DNA of 50,990 nucleotides, taken from Acidobacteriota bacterium (GTDB lineage: Bacteria > Acidobacteriota > Terriglobia > UBA7540). The DNA lies in the NCBI GenBank assembly GCA_003165315.1, contig PLSX01000180.1, positions 22,886 through 73,875 on the forward strand, in the 5' to 3' direction. Under the pieces are notes generated by a model, which saw only the letters and a list, made by a program, of their open reading frames with translations, was not told the DNA's origin and did not search any database. Positions 26,399-35,291 of this stretch are shown one piece after another. Position 1 is the stretch's first letter. The number at the start of each line of letters is the position of its first letter. Made by a program: the position numbers and the translations under genes.

Positions 26399-27508
26399 AT
26401 GCGCTGGTCCTGGAGAATCGGCAAATTGGCGGGAATCGGAATCTATGTTCACACTACCTTTCTGCTCCTGATCTTCTTCATCCTTTTCATGAATTTGCGC
26501 GAAGGTAAATCGCTCGCGACGGCCATGGCGGGTGTGCTTTTTATACTGGCTATCTTCGGGTGCATTGTGCTGCACGAGCTGGGCCACGCGCTGGCGGCAA
26601 GGCACTATGGCATCCCTACGCGCGACATCACCATCTTGCCGATTGGCGGATTGGCACGTCTGGAGCGCATGCCTGACATCCCTATTCAAGAACTTTGGGT
26701 GGCGCTGGCAGGCCCGGCCGTGAATGCCATCATCGCCGGTGTGCTTTTCTCCCTGGGTATCTTGATCGGGGTTCGCCCCGAGCTTCACGCTTTTCGCTGG
26801 ACGGGCGGCAGCTTCCTCAACAAGTTGATGGTGGTCAATGTTTGGTTGTTGGCGTTCAATCTGATTCCCGCTTTTCCCATGGATGGCGGTCGGGTATTGA
26901 GAGCATTGCTGGCCACACGATTGGATCATGTGCGTGCCACGCTTATCGCTGCGAGAGTGGGCCAGGGTATTGCCTTTCTGTTTGGATTTGCCGGATTGTT
27001 TACCGACCCCTTCCTGGTTTTCATTGCTTTGTTCGTTTGGATGGGGGCGGAGCAGGAATCGGCCACGGCGCAAATGCACAACTCGCTGGGTGGTGTTCCT
27101 GTGCAGCAAGCCATGCTGATTCATTTCCGTGTCGTCCAGCCTGACGACACGCTGGCCAAAGCCGTTGAGCATGTTCTGGACGGGTGGCAGCAGGATTTTC
27201 CCGTGGTCTTTGGCGATCACGTGCTGGGCATGTTGACGCGGGAAGATCTTATGCGAAAGATCGCACAAGGGGGCGTCGACACCCTGGTTCGCGAGGCCAT
27301 GAATCGCGATTTTGTCACCGTGGACTCGCATGAGATGCTGGAGTCCGCACTGGCCACCATGCGCGCAGCGAAATGCCGGTCTGTGCCGGTTCTCCACGAT
27401 GGCCAACTTGTGGGGCTGCTCACCATGGACCACGTTGGTGAATTGTTGATGATTCAGACGGCCCTTCGCCAGTCGCAACGCACCACCCGGCTCGTATCGC
27501 GCACATGA
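26399..27508 (+). CDS. Site-2 protease family metalloprotease with two CBS domains
   Basis: 369 residues. An intramembrane zinc metalloprotease (peptidase M50, SpoIVFB-like) with hydrophobic segments at about 15-33, 42-57, 100-120, 140-155 and 190-215. Zinc motif HELGH is at 59-63, and the third ligand region LIPAFPMDGGR follows about 100 residues later. The C-terminal 130 residues carry a CBS pair (QAMLIHFRVVQPDDTLAKAV...VLGMLTRED and EAMNRDFVTVDSHEMLESAL...LVGLLTMDHV), which usually sense adenine nucleotides. This M50-CBS fusion is a known architecture. Start ATG 26399 follows GGGAGAGGGAAG; an upstream in-frame ATG lacks a site. The substrate, perhaps an anti-sigma factor or membrane protein, is unknown. 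It is divergent from maeB copy 2. Confidence 0.92.
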   Translation: MRWSWRIGKLAGIGIYVHTTFLLLIFFILFMNLREGKSLATAMAGVLFILAIFGCIVLHELGHALAARHYGIPTRDITILPIGGLARLERMPDIPIQELWVALAGPAVNAIIAGVLFSLGILIGVRPELHAFRWTGGSFLNKLMVVNVWLLAFNLIPAFPMDGGRVLRALLATRLDHVRATLIAARVGQGIAFLFGFAGLFTDPFLVFIALFVWMGAEQESATAQMHNSLGGVPVQQAMLIHFRVVQPDDTLAKAVEHVLDGWQQDFPVVFGDHVLGMLTREDLMRKIAQGGVDTLVREAMNRDFVTVDSHEMLESALATMRAAKCRSVPVLHDGQLVGLLTMDHVGELLMIQTALRQSQRTTRLVSRT

Positions 27509-27604
27509 GGCTGGATTCCGACCGTTCCAAGCGCATCGCGTGAATGGCCCGAGTCAGTCAGAAATTCCGCTTGTCCCATCTCCTGTATGAAAGAAGGCCC
27601 CCCG

Positions 27605-29857
27605 ATGGATAACCAGGCTGACAACGAGACCGTAGATCAACGGCCACAAACTGTGAGCCGCAGGACTTTTCTGGAAGTCACAACAGGTATGTTTGCGGCG
27701 TATTCCGCAGGCGCGAAAGCTGCGATGGGCGGCGAGGGGAATCTGACAGCCCCCCATGCAGACTTGAAGGAATATGAAACCCCGCTCTGCACTTTGCGTC
27801 TGGATCCGGTGAACGGCAACCTCTGCGGCATAGCCTGGAAGCATCCTGACCTGGAAGTTATTCAGGAGCCGCGGCTGGGTGAAAATTTCCGTCTGCGCTT
27901 TCCACGCCCGGGAAAGGAAGCGAATTACTTCCTGAGCAGTCAGCAGAAAGTGAGCCGCCTCGAGGAGCGGCCGGATGGTGTGACCTGCCACTATGATTAC
28001 CTGCGCAACGAGGGCGAAGAGATTGCCGTCAGAGTCGCCTATCACATTTGCACCGTTGAGGGCCGGCTGGAATTCTCCCTTGAGATCGATAACTCTACGG
28101 ATTTGCCGTCGGCGGAGGTATTCTTCGGTATCATTGGCGGCCAAAACGGCCTGGTGAATCGTCAGGAGACGGAATCCCTGGTCCCCGGGATGTTTTCCAA
28201 CCTCTCGCCCGATATCTTTCGCGGCTTTGGCGGAGGTTACGGTGGGGGCAACCTTGGCATTCAGTATTCCGCCCAGGGATTCGAGTACACGGGATTTACC
28301 CTGGTAATGGGATGGACGGAGTTTTTCAACCCCAGGGCGAACGTGGGACTTCACTATGCCTACCACGATCCTGAGCCTCGGCTGGCCGCAATCTACTATG
28401 AACTTCGTCCGTTCACCAAGACTGCGGTGGTGGGAGACAAGTGGCCCACTCCCGATGATGTACCCGAGGACGAACCCATCGGCCTCACCATGGGCTGGCT
28501 GAATTTCCCCTATGCGAGAAAGGGCACGTCGCATTTCGGCCCCATTGCCTTGCAGGTTCACGCGGGCGATTGGCACCAGGGGAGCGCCCTTTATCGTCAA
28601 TGGTTCGACCGGCATTTCGAGGTGAAGCGTCCTCCCACGTGGCTGCGCAAGGAGATGGCGTGGCAATCCGTCATCATCTCCAATTGCGAGGATGAGGTTT
28701 TCTACCGTTTCAGGGACTGGCCGAAACTCGCCGCCGACGCCAAGAAGTATGACGTAACGACTTTCGAAATCCTGGGCTGGAATATTGGCGGCATTGACCG
28801 TGGATATCCCCAGTATACGCCTGACCCACGCCTGGGAACGCACGAAGAATTCCGGCAGGCGCTTATGGACATCCGGCGCATCGGCGTGCATCCTTTGCTT
28901 TTTGCCAACATTCAAGTAGCGGATACGGCAACGGCTTTGTTCAAGGAGACTTTGCATCGCTACGCGGTTTTGGGCAAGTGGGCAGCCGACTACAACCTGT
29001 ACGGCTGGGGAGAGGGAACCATCAGTGCCCGCCTGGGATTGACCCGATCGAATATGACGCTCGTCAGCCCTTCACATCCCGAATATCGCAAGCTGCTTGT
29101 CGACCAGTGTGTCGAGCGCGTCAGAGACGGAGGCGCTGGGTTCCAGTTTGACAAAGCCGGCATGATGGGTGATTTGGATTTCAATCCCGATCTTCCCACT
29201 TCGCCTGACCGATCATTGATTGAAGGCGTGCTGCTGACTTATGCGGACATCCTTGCCAAAACGCGCGAGGTGGATTCTGACACGGCCATCGCATCCGAAA
29301 TCTTTATGGACCGCGCCTTTCCCTATGTGGATGTCTCATACGCGCGTATGAACCAGATTGACATGCCCTCGCCGGCGCTCAAATACACGTTTCCAGAGTG
29401 GACGGCAACAATCTGCGCCGAGTCGCCGGGCGACATCAACGTGATGAACAACGGCATGCGCTACGGGCTCGTGTGGGCCGTGCAACCGCGCCACTACAAC
29501 GACTCGATGGATGAGCGACTAACCCGGCCGCTTTCCCTCTACGTGCAGGAGTTGATTCGCATTCGTTCGAAGCACAAAGAAGTTCTCTTCTTAGGGCGAT
29601 TTCGCGACACTCTGGGTGCGGAGGTCAAGGCGGGTTCGAATGTGCGCTATTCGGTGTTTGAGCCCATGGATATGGCCGGCAAGGCCTGTGTGGTGGTGAA
29701 CTTCGGGAACGAAGAGGAGACCGCCGAGGTTAACTGGTCGGGAGGGGAGGGCATGGAGGTTGAGGTTCTGGTGCCGTTTCAGCCGGATGGCGTACAATCC
29801 CTGCCGGCTAAAATACTGTTGCCGCCTCGCACATGCGCGGTGATTGCCGTGAGGTAA
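27605..29857 (+). CDS. Tat-exported glycosidase-like protein, DUF6259 type
   Basis: 750 residues. Twin-arginine signal VSRRTFLEVTTGMFAAYSAG (R19-R20). Residues about 45-330 are a beta-rich N domain (LRLDPVNGNLCGIAWKHPDL onward, GMFSNLSPDIFRGFGGGYGG). The middle is a TIM-barrel-like catalytic region with GSALYRQWFDRHFEVKRPP, EILGWNIGGIDRGYPQYTPD, FQFDKAG and AIASEIFMDRAF; the last 90 residues are a beta domain. The layout fits the DUF6259 group, related to retaining alpha-glycosidase clans. D516 (FQFDKAG) and E565 (IASEIF) are plausible catalytic residues by analogy with clan GH-D enzymes, which is inference. Start ATG 27605 has AGAAGG seven nt upstream; an ATG six codons earlier is less well placed. 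Substrate unknown. Confidence 0.74.
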   Translation: MDNQADNETVDQRPQTVSRRTFLEVTTGMFAAYSAGAKAAMGGEGNLTAPHADLKEYETPLCTLRLDPVNGNLCGIAWKHPDLEVIQEPRLGENFRLRFPRPGKEANYFLSSQQKVSRLEERPDGVTCHYDYLRNEGEEIAVRVAYHICTVEGRLEFSLEIDNSTDLPSAEVFFGIIGGQNGLVNRQETESLVPGMFSNLSPDIFRGFGGGYGGGNLGIQYSAQGFEYTGFTLVMGWTEFFNPRANVGLHYAYHDPEPRLAAIYYELRPFTKTAVVGDKWPTPDDVPEDEPIGLTMGWLNFPYARKGTSHFGPIALQVHAGDWHQGSALYRQWFDRHFEVKRPPTWLRKEMAWQSVIISNCEDEVFYRFRDWPKLAADAKKYDVTTFEILGWNIGGIDRGYPQYTPDPRLGTHEEFRQALMDIRRIGVHPLLFANIQVADTATALFKETLHRYAVLGKWAADYNLYGWGEGTISARLGLTRSNMTLVSPSHPEYRKLLVDQCVERVRDGGAGFQFDKAGMMGDLDFNPDLPTSPDRSLIEGVLLTYADILAKTREVDSDTAIASEIFMDRAFPYVDVSYARMNQIDMPSPALKYTFPEWTATICAESPGDINVMNNGMRYGLVWAVQPRHYNDSMDERLTRPLSLYVQELIRIRSKHKEVLFLGRFRDTLGAEVKAGSNVRYSVFEPMDMAGKACVVVNFGNEEETAEVNWSGGEGMEVEVLVPFQPDGVQSLPAKILLPPRTCAVIAVR

Positions 29858-29877
29858 TGGCGGCACAAATCCCCGTG

Positions 29878-32334
29878 CTATGAAGCGCCCATGGCTTTTG
29901 CCTTCGTGAATGCCAGTGAAAGCAGGGTCTTCTGTTGCAACTCGTGCCCCTTGCCGGAGCCGGTGGCGGGGCTGGGACTTTCCGAGAGTTTTACGGAGAG
30001 CACTGAGCGCGGGCGCGCCAATCGTCGCAGGCGCGGCAGGAGGAATAACATTGCCCCCATGTTGGCGGGCTCTTCCTGTACCCACACCACCTCCCGTATC
30101 GTTTTATATTGCCGCAAAGCCGCCAGCAATTCCTGTTCGGGAAAGGGGTAAAGCTGTTCGATAGCGAAGATGGCGGTTTGATAATCGCCGCGCTTCTTGC
30201 GCTCTGCCCTCAATTCATGGATGAACTTGCCCGTGGCCAGCAGCACGCGGGTGGGATCGACAGCCTCGGGATCGGGAATGACCGTCCGGAATCGGCCGCT
30301 GGTAAAAGCCTGCACGAGTGACATGGCGGAGGGATGACGCAGCATTCCTTTGGGGGTGAAGACCACCAGCGGTTTGCGCCAGCGCCGCAACGCCTGACGG
30401 CGCAGCATGTGGAAGTATTGTGCCGCCGTGCTGGGCTGGCAGATTTGCATATTATCCCGCGCTGCCAGCTGAAGGAATCGTTCCATGCGCGCGCTGGAGT
30501 GCTCCGGTCCCTGCCCTTCATAACCGTGAGGAAGCAGCATCACCAATCCAGAGAGCAGACCCCATTTCTCTTCGCCCGCGGTAATGAACTGGTCGATCAA
30601 AACCTGCGCTCCGTTGGCGAAATCGCCGAACTGAGCCTCCCAAAGCACAAGTGTCTCAGGATAATCCCGGCTGTAACCATATTCGAAACCCAGCACAGCC
30701 GCTTCGGAAAGTGGAGAATCGAAGACTTCAAACAAGGGCTGGGGGAATGCCATGTTGGCTAGTGGTGTATACGCGGCTTCAGTTTCAGTATCGATCAGAG
30801 TGGCGTGCCGCTGATTGAAGGTGCCGCGGCGGCAGTCCTGCCCCGTCAAGCGCACAGGAGTTCCACTGCGGATGAGTGAGCCGTAAGCAAGCAACTCCGC
30901 CGTGCCAAAATCAATGGGATGACGGCCCTGCGTCATTTGCACACGCTGGTCCATCAGCTTCTTCACTTTGGGATGGGTGGAGAAGCCTGAAGGCACGCGC
31001 ACCATGAGTTCCCCAATGGTTTTTATCTCTTCCGCACGCAGCGCCGTCTCGACTTCTGAGGCCGGGTCGTAGGGGCCACCATGAAATGCGTCCCAATAAG
31101 ATGGTAGTTTGCTGAGACGAGGATTTTTGCGGACGTTGCGCGCACGCTTGAGGGCAGCTTCAAACTCGGCGCGAATTTCCGCCACGCGGGGCGCCGCGTC
31201 CACCTGGTGGCGGCGCGCGTAGGATTCCCATAGGGGAGGCAGCGCGGCGATGCGCCGGTAGCGCACCGGTTGCGTGGTGGTGGGATCATCGATTTCACTG
31301 TGGCCGTGACGGCGGTAGCCAATCAGGTCGATTACAACATCGGTATGAAATTTGTATCGATACTCCACCGCCCACCGCGCGGCCCGCACGGCGGCGTCCG
31401 GATCTTCCGCATTCACGTGGAAGATCGGAATGGGCAGGCGCTTGGCGACGTCGGAGGCAAAACGCGAGGAGGAGGTATCCTGGGGATTGGCGGTGAACCC
31501 AATAAGATTGTTGACCACGATCTGGATCGTCCCACCCACTTCGTAGCCATCCAGGTTGGCCATGTTCAGCGTTTCCGCTGCCGTTCCCTGACCGGCAAAA
31601 GCCGCATCTCCGTGCATCACCAGGGGCAACACGCACCTCGTGCCGCGCCCGCAAAGGCGCGCCTGCTTGGCGCGAGCGCGCCCCATCGCCACTGGGTCCA
31701 CCGCTTCCAGGTGGGAGGGATTTGAAACCAGATGGATCTCCACGTTCGTCCCGTGAGCGGTGTGATAAATCCCTGTCGCCCCCAGGTGATACTTCACGTC
31801 CCCGCCGCCCAGAAAGCTGCGGGGGGTAACATCCTCAAAGCGCGAGAAGACGTCCTCGGCCGGCTTGCTGACGATGTGGACCATGGCATTCAGCCGCCCG
31901 CGATGGCTCATGCCAAACACCATCTGCTCCGCCCCCAGGGAGCTGGCGCAATCCAGAATTTCGTCTACAACCGGGATCAACGCCACATTGCCTTCCAGGG
32001 AAAAACGTTTGGTGCCAATGTACCGGGACTGGAGGACCTGTTCAAAGAGTCCGGCGCGAATCAGGCGCTCAAGCACCCGGCCGGAATCTATGGGCGAGGG
32101 CTCCGCTTCCATCCGTTCGGCCACCCATCGCCGGCGCTCTCCATCAGGAATGTGCATGAATTCCGCACCAATGGTGCCGCAATAGACCCGGCGCGCCTCA
32201 GCCGCAACTTCGCCTTCATGGGCAAGTTCGGGAGGCGCCAGGGGTTTGATATAACCCAATGGGTCCAAGTCCGCAGCGAGATATCCCCAGCGGCGAAATT
32301 CGTCAAACACAGCTTCATCTTTTATCGTGGCCAT
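29878..32334 (-). CDS. sucA: 2-oxoglutarate dehydrogenase E1 component
   Basis: 818 residues. Thiamine-diphosphate E1 subunit that decarboxylates 2-oxoglutarate in the TCA cycle. Motifs: GRLNAMVHIVSKPAEDVFSR, the substrate/ThDP region SNPSHLEAVDPVAMGRARAK, the ThDP-Mg motif GDAAFAGQGTAAETLNMANL with NN downstream, VVIDLIGYRRHGHSEIDDP, MLLPHGYEGQGPEHSSARME, and the C-terminal SPATGSGKGHELQQ, all characteristic of SucA/OdhA. It begins at the segment GYLAADLDPLG, so it lacks about 80-100 N-terminal residues that in E. coli SucA mediate E2 contact; the shorter form appears in other phyla. No sucB or lpd is adjacent. It is convergent with the DUF6259-type gene (20-bp gap). Confidence 0.95.
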   Translation of the reverse strand: MATIKDEAVFDEFRRWGYLAADLDPLGYIKPLAPPELAHEGEVAAEARRVYCGTIGAEFMHIPDGERRRWVAERMEAEPSPIDSGRVLERLIRAGLFEQVLQSRYIGTKRFSLEGNVALIPVVDEILDCASSLGAEQMVFGMSHRGRLNAMVHIVSKPAEDVFSRFEDVTPRSFLGGGDVKYHLGATGIYHTAHGTNVEIHLVSNPSHLEAVDPVAMGRARAKQARLCGRGTRCVLPLVMHGDAAFAGQGTAAETLNMANLDGYEVGGTIQIVVNNLIGFTANPQDTSSSRFASDVAKRLPIPIFHVNAEDPDAAVRAARWAVEYRYKFHTDVVIDLIGYRRHGHSEIDDPTTTQPVRYRRIAALPPLWESYARRHQVDAAPRVAEIRAEFEAALKRARNVRKNPRLSKLPSYWDAFHGGPYDPASEVETALRAEEIKTIGELMVRVPSGFSTHPKVKKLMDQRVQMTQGRHPIDFGTAELLAYGSLIRSGTPVRLTGQDCRRGTFNQRHATLIDTETEAAYTPLANMAFPQPLFEVFDSPLSEAAVLGFEYGYSRDYPETLVLWEAQFGDFANGAQVLIDQFITAGEEKWGLLSGLVMLLPHGYEGQGPEHSSARMERFLQLAARDNMQICQPSTAAQYFHMLRRQALRRWRKPLVVFTPKGMLRHPSAMSLVQAFTSGRFRTVIPDPEAVDPTRVLLATGKFIHELRAERKKRGDYQTAIFAIEQLYPFPEQELLAALRQYKTIREVVWVQEEPANMGAMLFLLPRLRRLARPRSVLSVKLSESPSPATGSGKGHELQQKTLLSLAFTKAKAMGAS

Positions 32335-32416
32335 AATCTTTCAGTATAACAAGACTCGGCGTTTTGGGTAGAACGCATAGCACGTCGGATTCTTGAAAGC
32401 TTGATTTTCGTCTCCT

Positions 32417-32592
32417 TTGTTTTCAGCAACTTCTCGGGTTATCCCAACATACGAGTGTTTCGCGAACCCCATGCTTGCAGTCGATTGTGTTGCTAAAGAT
32501 CAGGCTCATTGCGATTTGTAATATTCCTGAACAAATGCGTCTTTCATTATTTTCAACAACCTCCCGGGTTATACCTGCATACGCGATTTCTG
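32417..32592. repeat. Two-copy diverged direct repeat, 130-bp offset
   Basis: A segment of about 45 bp starting at 32417 (TTTTCAGCAACTTCTCGGGT onward) recurs at 32547 with roughly three quarters identity. It lies in the 507-bp divergent spacer 32350-32856 between sucA and the RMD1-like gene. No gene is convincing there. A -35-like TTTGGG at 32795 and GTTAAT at 32819 may serve the rightward gene, weakly. Confidence 0.5.
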
Positions 32593-32856
32593 CCCGCCAC
32601 CGCGACTTGCCGGCCAAGGTGCGGCGCCTGTTGAGCGTTGGGGGAAATCACACCTCCACTAGACTCCCACCTAGCAGGCTGGCACGATACCGGCCAGAAA
32701 GGACATGAGATTAAGAGGCCCGAGAATGGGACCACGGCCAGCCCCAAATTGTGTTAGGCTCTCGGCACGAAATACGGCCTCTTGGGTGTCCTTCTTTGGG
32801 TGGTCATCCTCGTACTATGTTAATGTTCTGAAATAACCTGCCGCGAGGGTCTTATT

Positions 32857-33948
32857 ATGCCTCTTCGAGGTTCATTCCGTGTTCTTATCATGTGCGATGT
32901 GGCGGACAGCATCCTGCTTGACCGCCTGCGCACCATCCTGGGTGTTGCCGCCGAGCGTAGTCCGAGCTTTGCTCATCCGACTCCGGAATACGTGCGTTTT
33001 GAGCGGCCTCCTGTGGTGGAGCCCATCGCCCCGATTGAAATTGAACCGGGCCGTCATATTCAAGGCAAGATGAAATATTTTGAATACGGCGTGGTGAGTG
33101 TTGAACTGGAACTCCAATTCGAGTTGGATTGGGGCGCCCTGGTGGAACAGTCCAGCCGCTGGATGACGGGACCCGGAACCGAAAACCGCGCTATGGAGCT
33201 GATCCGCCAACGGCTGCAACTCGTCGTTCCGGCTCTGGTGAAACCCTATGAGAAAACGCTCACGGAGGATTATTACATCGTGCATCTATGCGAGGCGCCC
33301 GGGGCGGCCGGCGGGCCTGCCACCGCGGTGGAACTGTTGGCCCTGCACGGCGGCGAGATCGCCCAGATTGTGCGCGGAGAGTTGACCGTGTTGTCCGATT
33401 CCGAGCGCCAGGAAGTGCTGCAATCGAGCATTTCATATTATCCCACCGATCTGCTTGTTCCCGGCTGGACGGCAGCCTTGATTTACGACACTCAGGAGGG
33501 CGCCGCGCCCACCATTCAATTGCTGGAGTATGCCAACACACAGCTTCTGGAATTCCGACATTATGATGCCGTGCTCACGCAGGTTCTAAAGGGTGTCTAT
33601 CGGTCGCTGGACAAGGGAGGGGGATTGCTATCCCGCTGGCGGCTGGCGCGGGAGGCCGAACACCTGAATGCTTTGCGCCTCGAAGTGACTGAACTGACGG
33701 AGCGAATCGATAATTCCATCAAGTTCCTGAGCGATATGTTTTATGCCCGCCTTTATCGCCTGGCCGCCACCAAAGTGGGAGTGCCGGACTACCGCGACCT
33801 TGTGGACGAGAAGCTCCGGACCGCCGGCGAGCTTTATCAGTTCATGGTGGAGAAGTTCCATCAAGCCCGGGGCTTTGCGTTGGAGTTGATTGTGGTGATT
33901 ATTCTGGTAATCGAGCTGGTCTTCTTGTTTAACGGCAAGCCGATGTGA
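32857..33948 (+). CDS. RMD1/DUF155-like membrane-anchored protein
   Basis: 363 residues. The C-terminal half carries EYANTQLLEFRHYDAVL, followed by a long helical region (LRLEVTELTERIDNSIKFLSD, YRLAATKVGVPDYRDLVDEK) and a single C-terminal transmembrane helix ALELIVVIILVIELVFLF. This is the layout of DUF155/RMD1-family proteins, known from yeast (Rmd1, Rmd8) and mitochondria as well as bacteria. The N-terminal half is alpha/beta, with no catalytic motif. Start ATG 32857 follows GAGGG by 8 nt. It is probably a tail-anchored membrane protein; biochemical function unknown. Monocistronic and divergent from sucA. Confidence 0.72.
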   Translation: MPLRGSFRVLIMCDVADSILLDRLRTILGVAAERSPSFAHPTPEYVRFERPPVVEPIAPIEIEPGRHIQGKMKYFEYGVVSVELELQFELDWGALVEQSSRWMTGPGTENRAMELIRQRLQLVVPALVKPYEKTLTEDYYIVHLCEAPGAAGGPATAVELLALHGGEIAQIVRGELTVLSDSERQEVLQSSISYYPTDLLVPGWTAALIYDTQEGAAPTIQLLEYANTQLLEFRHYDAVLTQVLKGVYRSLDKGGGLLSRWRLAREAEHLNALRLEVTELTERIDNSIKFLSDMFYARLYRLAATKVGVPDYRDLVDEKLRTAGELYQFMVEKFHQARGFALELIVVIILVIELVFLFNGKPM

Positions 33949-34089
33949 GGCGGTATTGGGAGTATGCCAGAGGCGCATTGGGCTGCGGCCGCGAAACTGC
34001 CGCATTCAGTTTCGGATTATGCAGAAAATGCACCTAAGCCGGAGGATCAAGAACGGTCGGAGTTGGGCTGCGGTCCAAATTTTGCATCA

Positions 34090-34509
34090 TCAGGCAACAC
34101 GACTTTCGCGGGCAGCACTGCGGGGGGACTCCAGGGATCGTTGTTTAGCTTTGACAGTCTCTGGTTTTGAACCGGTCCGCGCGTCTTCCTGCTGCCACTT
34201 CTTTGCCAAATCGTTCAAGTCGTCCAGAACCTTGCTGATGTCTTTCATCCGGTTTGTGATTCCATACGTCACCGCAGGCGGAATGGTGGGTTTGTAATCG
34301 CGGAAGACAAACCCTTTTTGTTCCAGAATGCGGAGGCGCTCAGTCAGAACCCGGGAAGATATCCCCGCCACCTGGCGGCGGAGCTCTCCAAATCGCGTCG
34401 GCCCTTGCGTGCTCAAATTCCATAGGATGTGCATGGTCCAGGGGCGGGCCAGCACCTCCAATAGGTCATGGAACGGGCAGGGCTGGGGTAACTCCTTTTC
34501 GCGTCGCAT
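34090..34509 (-). CDS. HxlR-family transcriptional regulator
   Basis: 139 residues. A winged-helix HxlR/YodB-type regulator with CPFHDLLEVLARPWTMHILW at the N-terminus (C11, the conserved cysteine that senses electrophiles or quinones in the YodB subgroup). The HTH core is GPTRFGELRRQVAGISSRVL and TERLRILEQKGFVFR. A disordered, basic, Ser-rich tail follows. AGGAG six nt before ATG 34509 sets the start. It is divergent from a flavin azoreductase gene 114 bp away with a palindromic operator between them, exactly the arrangement of YodB with azoR1 in Bacillus. A thiol-switch repressor of the neighbour is the most economical reading. Confidence 0.9.
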   Translation of the reverse strand: MRREKELPQPCPFHDLLEVLARPWTMHILWNLSTQGPTRFGELRRQVAGISSRVLTERLRILEQKGFVFRDYKPTIPPAVTYGITNRMKDISKVLDDLNDLAKKWQQEDARTGSKPETVKAKQRSLESPRSAARESRVA

Positions 34510-34544
34510 CTTTGCTCCTCACTTGGTTACTTTAGGGTGCCTAC

Positions 34545-34577
34545 TTTACAAAAGCAAGTAGTTACTTAAAATAACTA
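34545..34577 (+). promoter_or_regulatory. azoR promoter overlapped by palindromic operator
   Basis: TTTACA (34545-34550), 16 bp, TAAAAT (34567-34572). A 19-bp palindrome with arms TAGTTA (34559-34564) and TAACTA (34572-34577) covers the -10, as expected for a repressor site. The HxlR gene start is at 34509, so autoregulation is also possible. Confidence 0.6.
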
Positions 34578-34623
34578 ATGTGAGTGCTTCTGTCATCTTT
34601 CGCTAGACGAAATGGAGGATTTT

Positions 34624-35226
34624 ATGAAACTGCTCAAAATCGATTCCAGTGCACGTGGAAGTTCCATCTCCCGCAAATTGACGGCCCAGTTTATTGAGAC
34701 TTGGGCCAAACACCACCCCGGCAGCGAAGTCATTGAAAGGGATCTCGCCGTGACTGAACTGCCCCTGATTACCGATGAATTGGTCGCGGCCACGCGCACC
34801 GAACCTTCCCAACTAACCCCCGCCCAACGGCAAATAGTGGCCATTTCCGACACCCTGGTGCAGGAACTTGAGAGCGCGGATGTAATTGTCATCGGCGCCC
34901 CCATGTACAATTTCAGCATTTCGTGGACCCTCAAGGCCTGGATTGACCAAGTTGTTCGCGTGGGAAGAACAGTGATCTATGGGGCACAGGGACCCAAGGG
35001 CCAGCTTGTAGGTAAGAAAGTTTTTGTCCTCACCTCGCGCGGTGGTGCATACGGGCCCGAGACGCACTACGTAAAGTTCGACTTTCAGGAGCCCTATTTG
35101 CGGCATATTCTCGGTTTTATGGGGCTTACCGATGTGACCTTCATTCATGCGGAGAATCAGTTGCGGGAGAATGCCGGGACTTCCTTTGCGGTTGCAATCA
35201 AGGAAATTGAAAAGCTCGCGGCGTAG
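34624..35226 (+). CDS. azoR: FMN-dependent NADH-azoreductase
   Basis: 200 residues of the AzoR/NAD(P)H-quinone oxidoreductase flavodoxin-fold family. MKLLKIDSSARGSSISRKLT is the FMN-phosphate binding N-terminus. IVIGAPMYNFSISWTLKAWI is the family signature, and VLTSRGGAYGPE binds the flavin ring. The C-terminal GFMGLTDVTFIHAE is also typical. It reduces azo compounds and, physiologically, quinones by two electrons, protecting against thiol-reactive stress. GGAGG six nt before ATG 34624 fixes the start; an ATG four codons earlier overlaps this site. Expression is likely repressed by the divergent HxlR regulator, with induction by quinones or electrophiles (inferred). Confidence 0.94.
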   Translation: MKLLKIDSSARGSSISRKLTAQFIETWAKHHPGSEVIERDLAVTELPLITDELVAATRTEPSQLTPAQRQIVAISDTLVQELESADVIVIGAPMYNFSISWTLKAWIDQVVRVGRTVIYGAQGPKGQLVGKKVFVLTSRGGAYGPETHYVKFDFQEPYLRHILGFMGLTDVTFIHAENQLRENAGTSFAVAIKEIEKLAA

Positions 35227-35291
35227 AGCCGCTCCAGAAAGAAAGGGCTGTCGCAGACCCCGCGCCCGATGGGTCTGCGCTATCCCCATCC

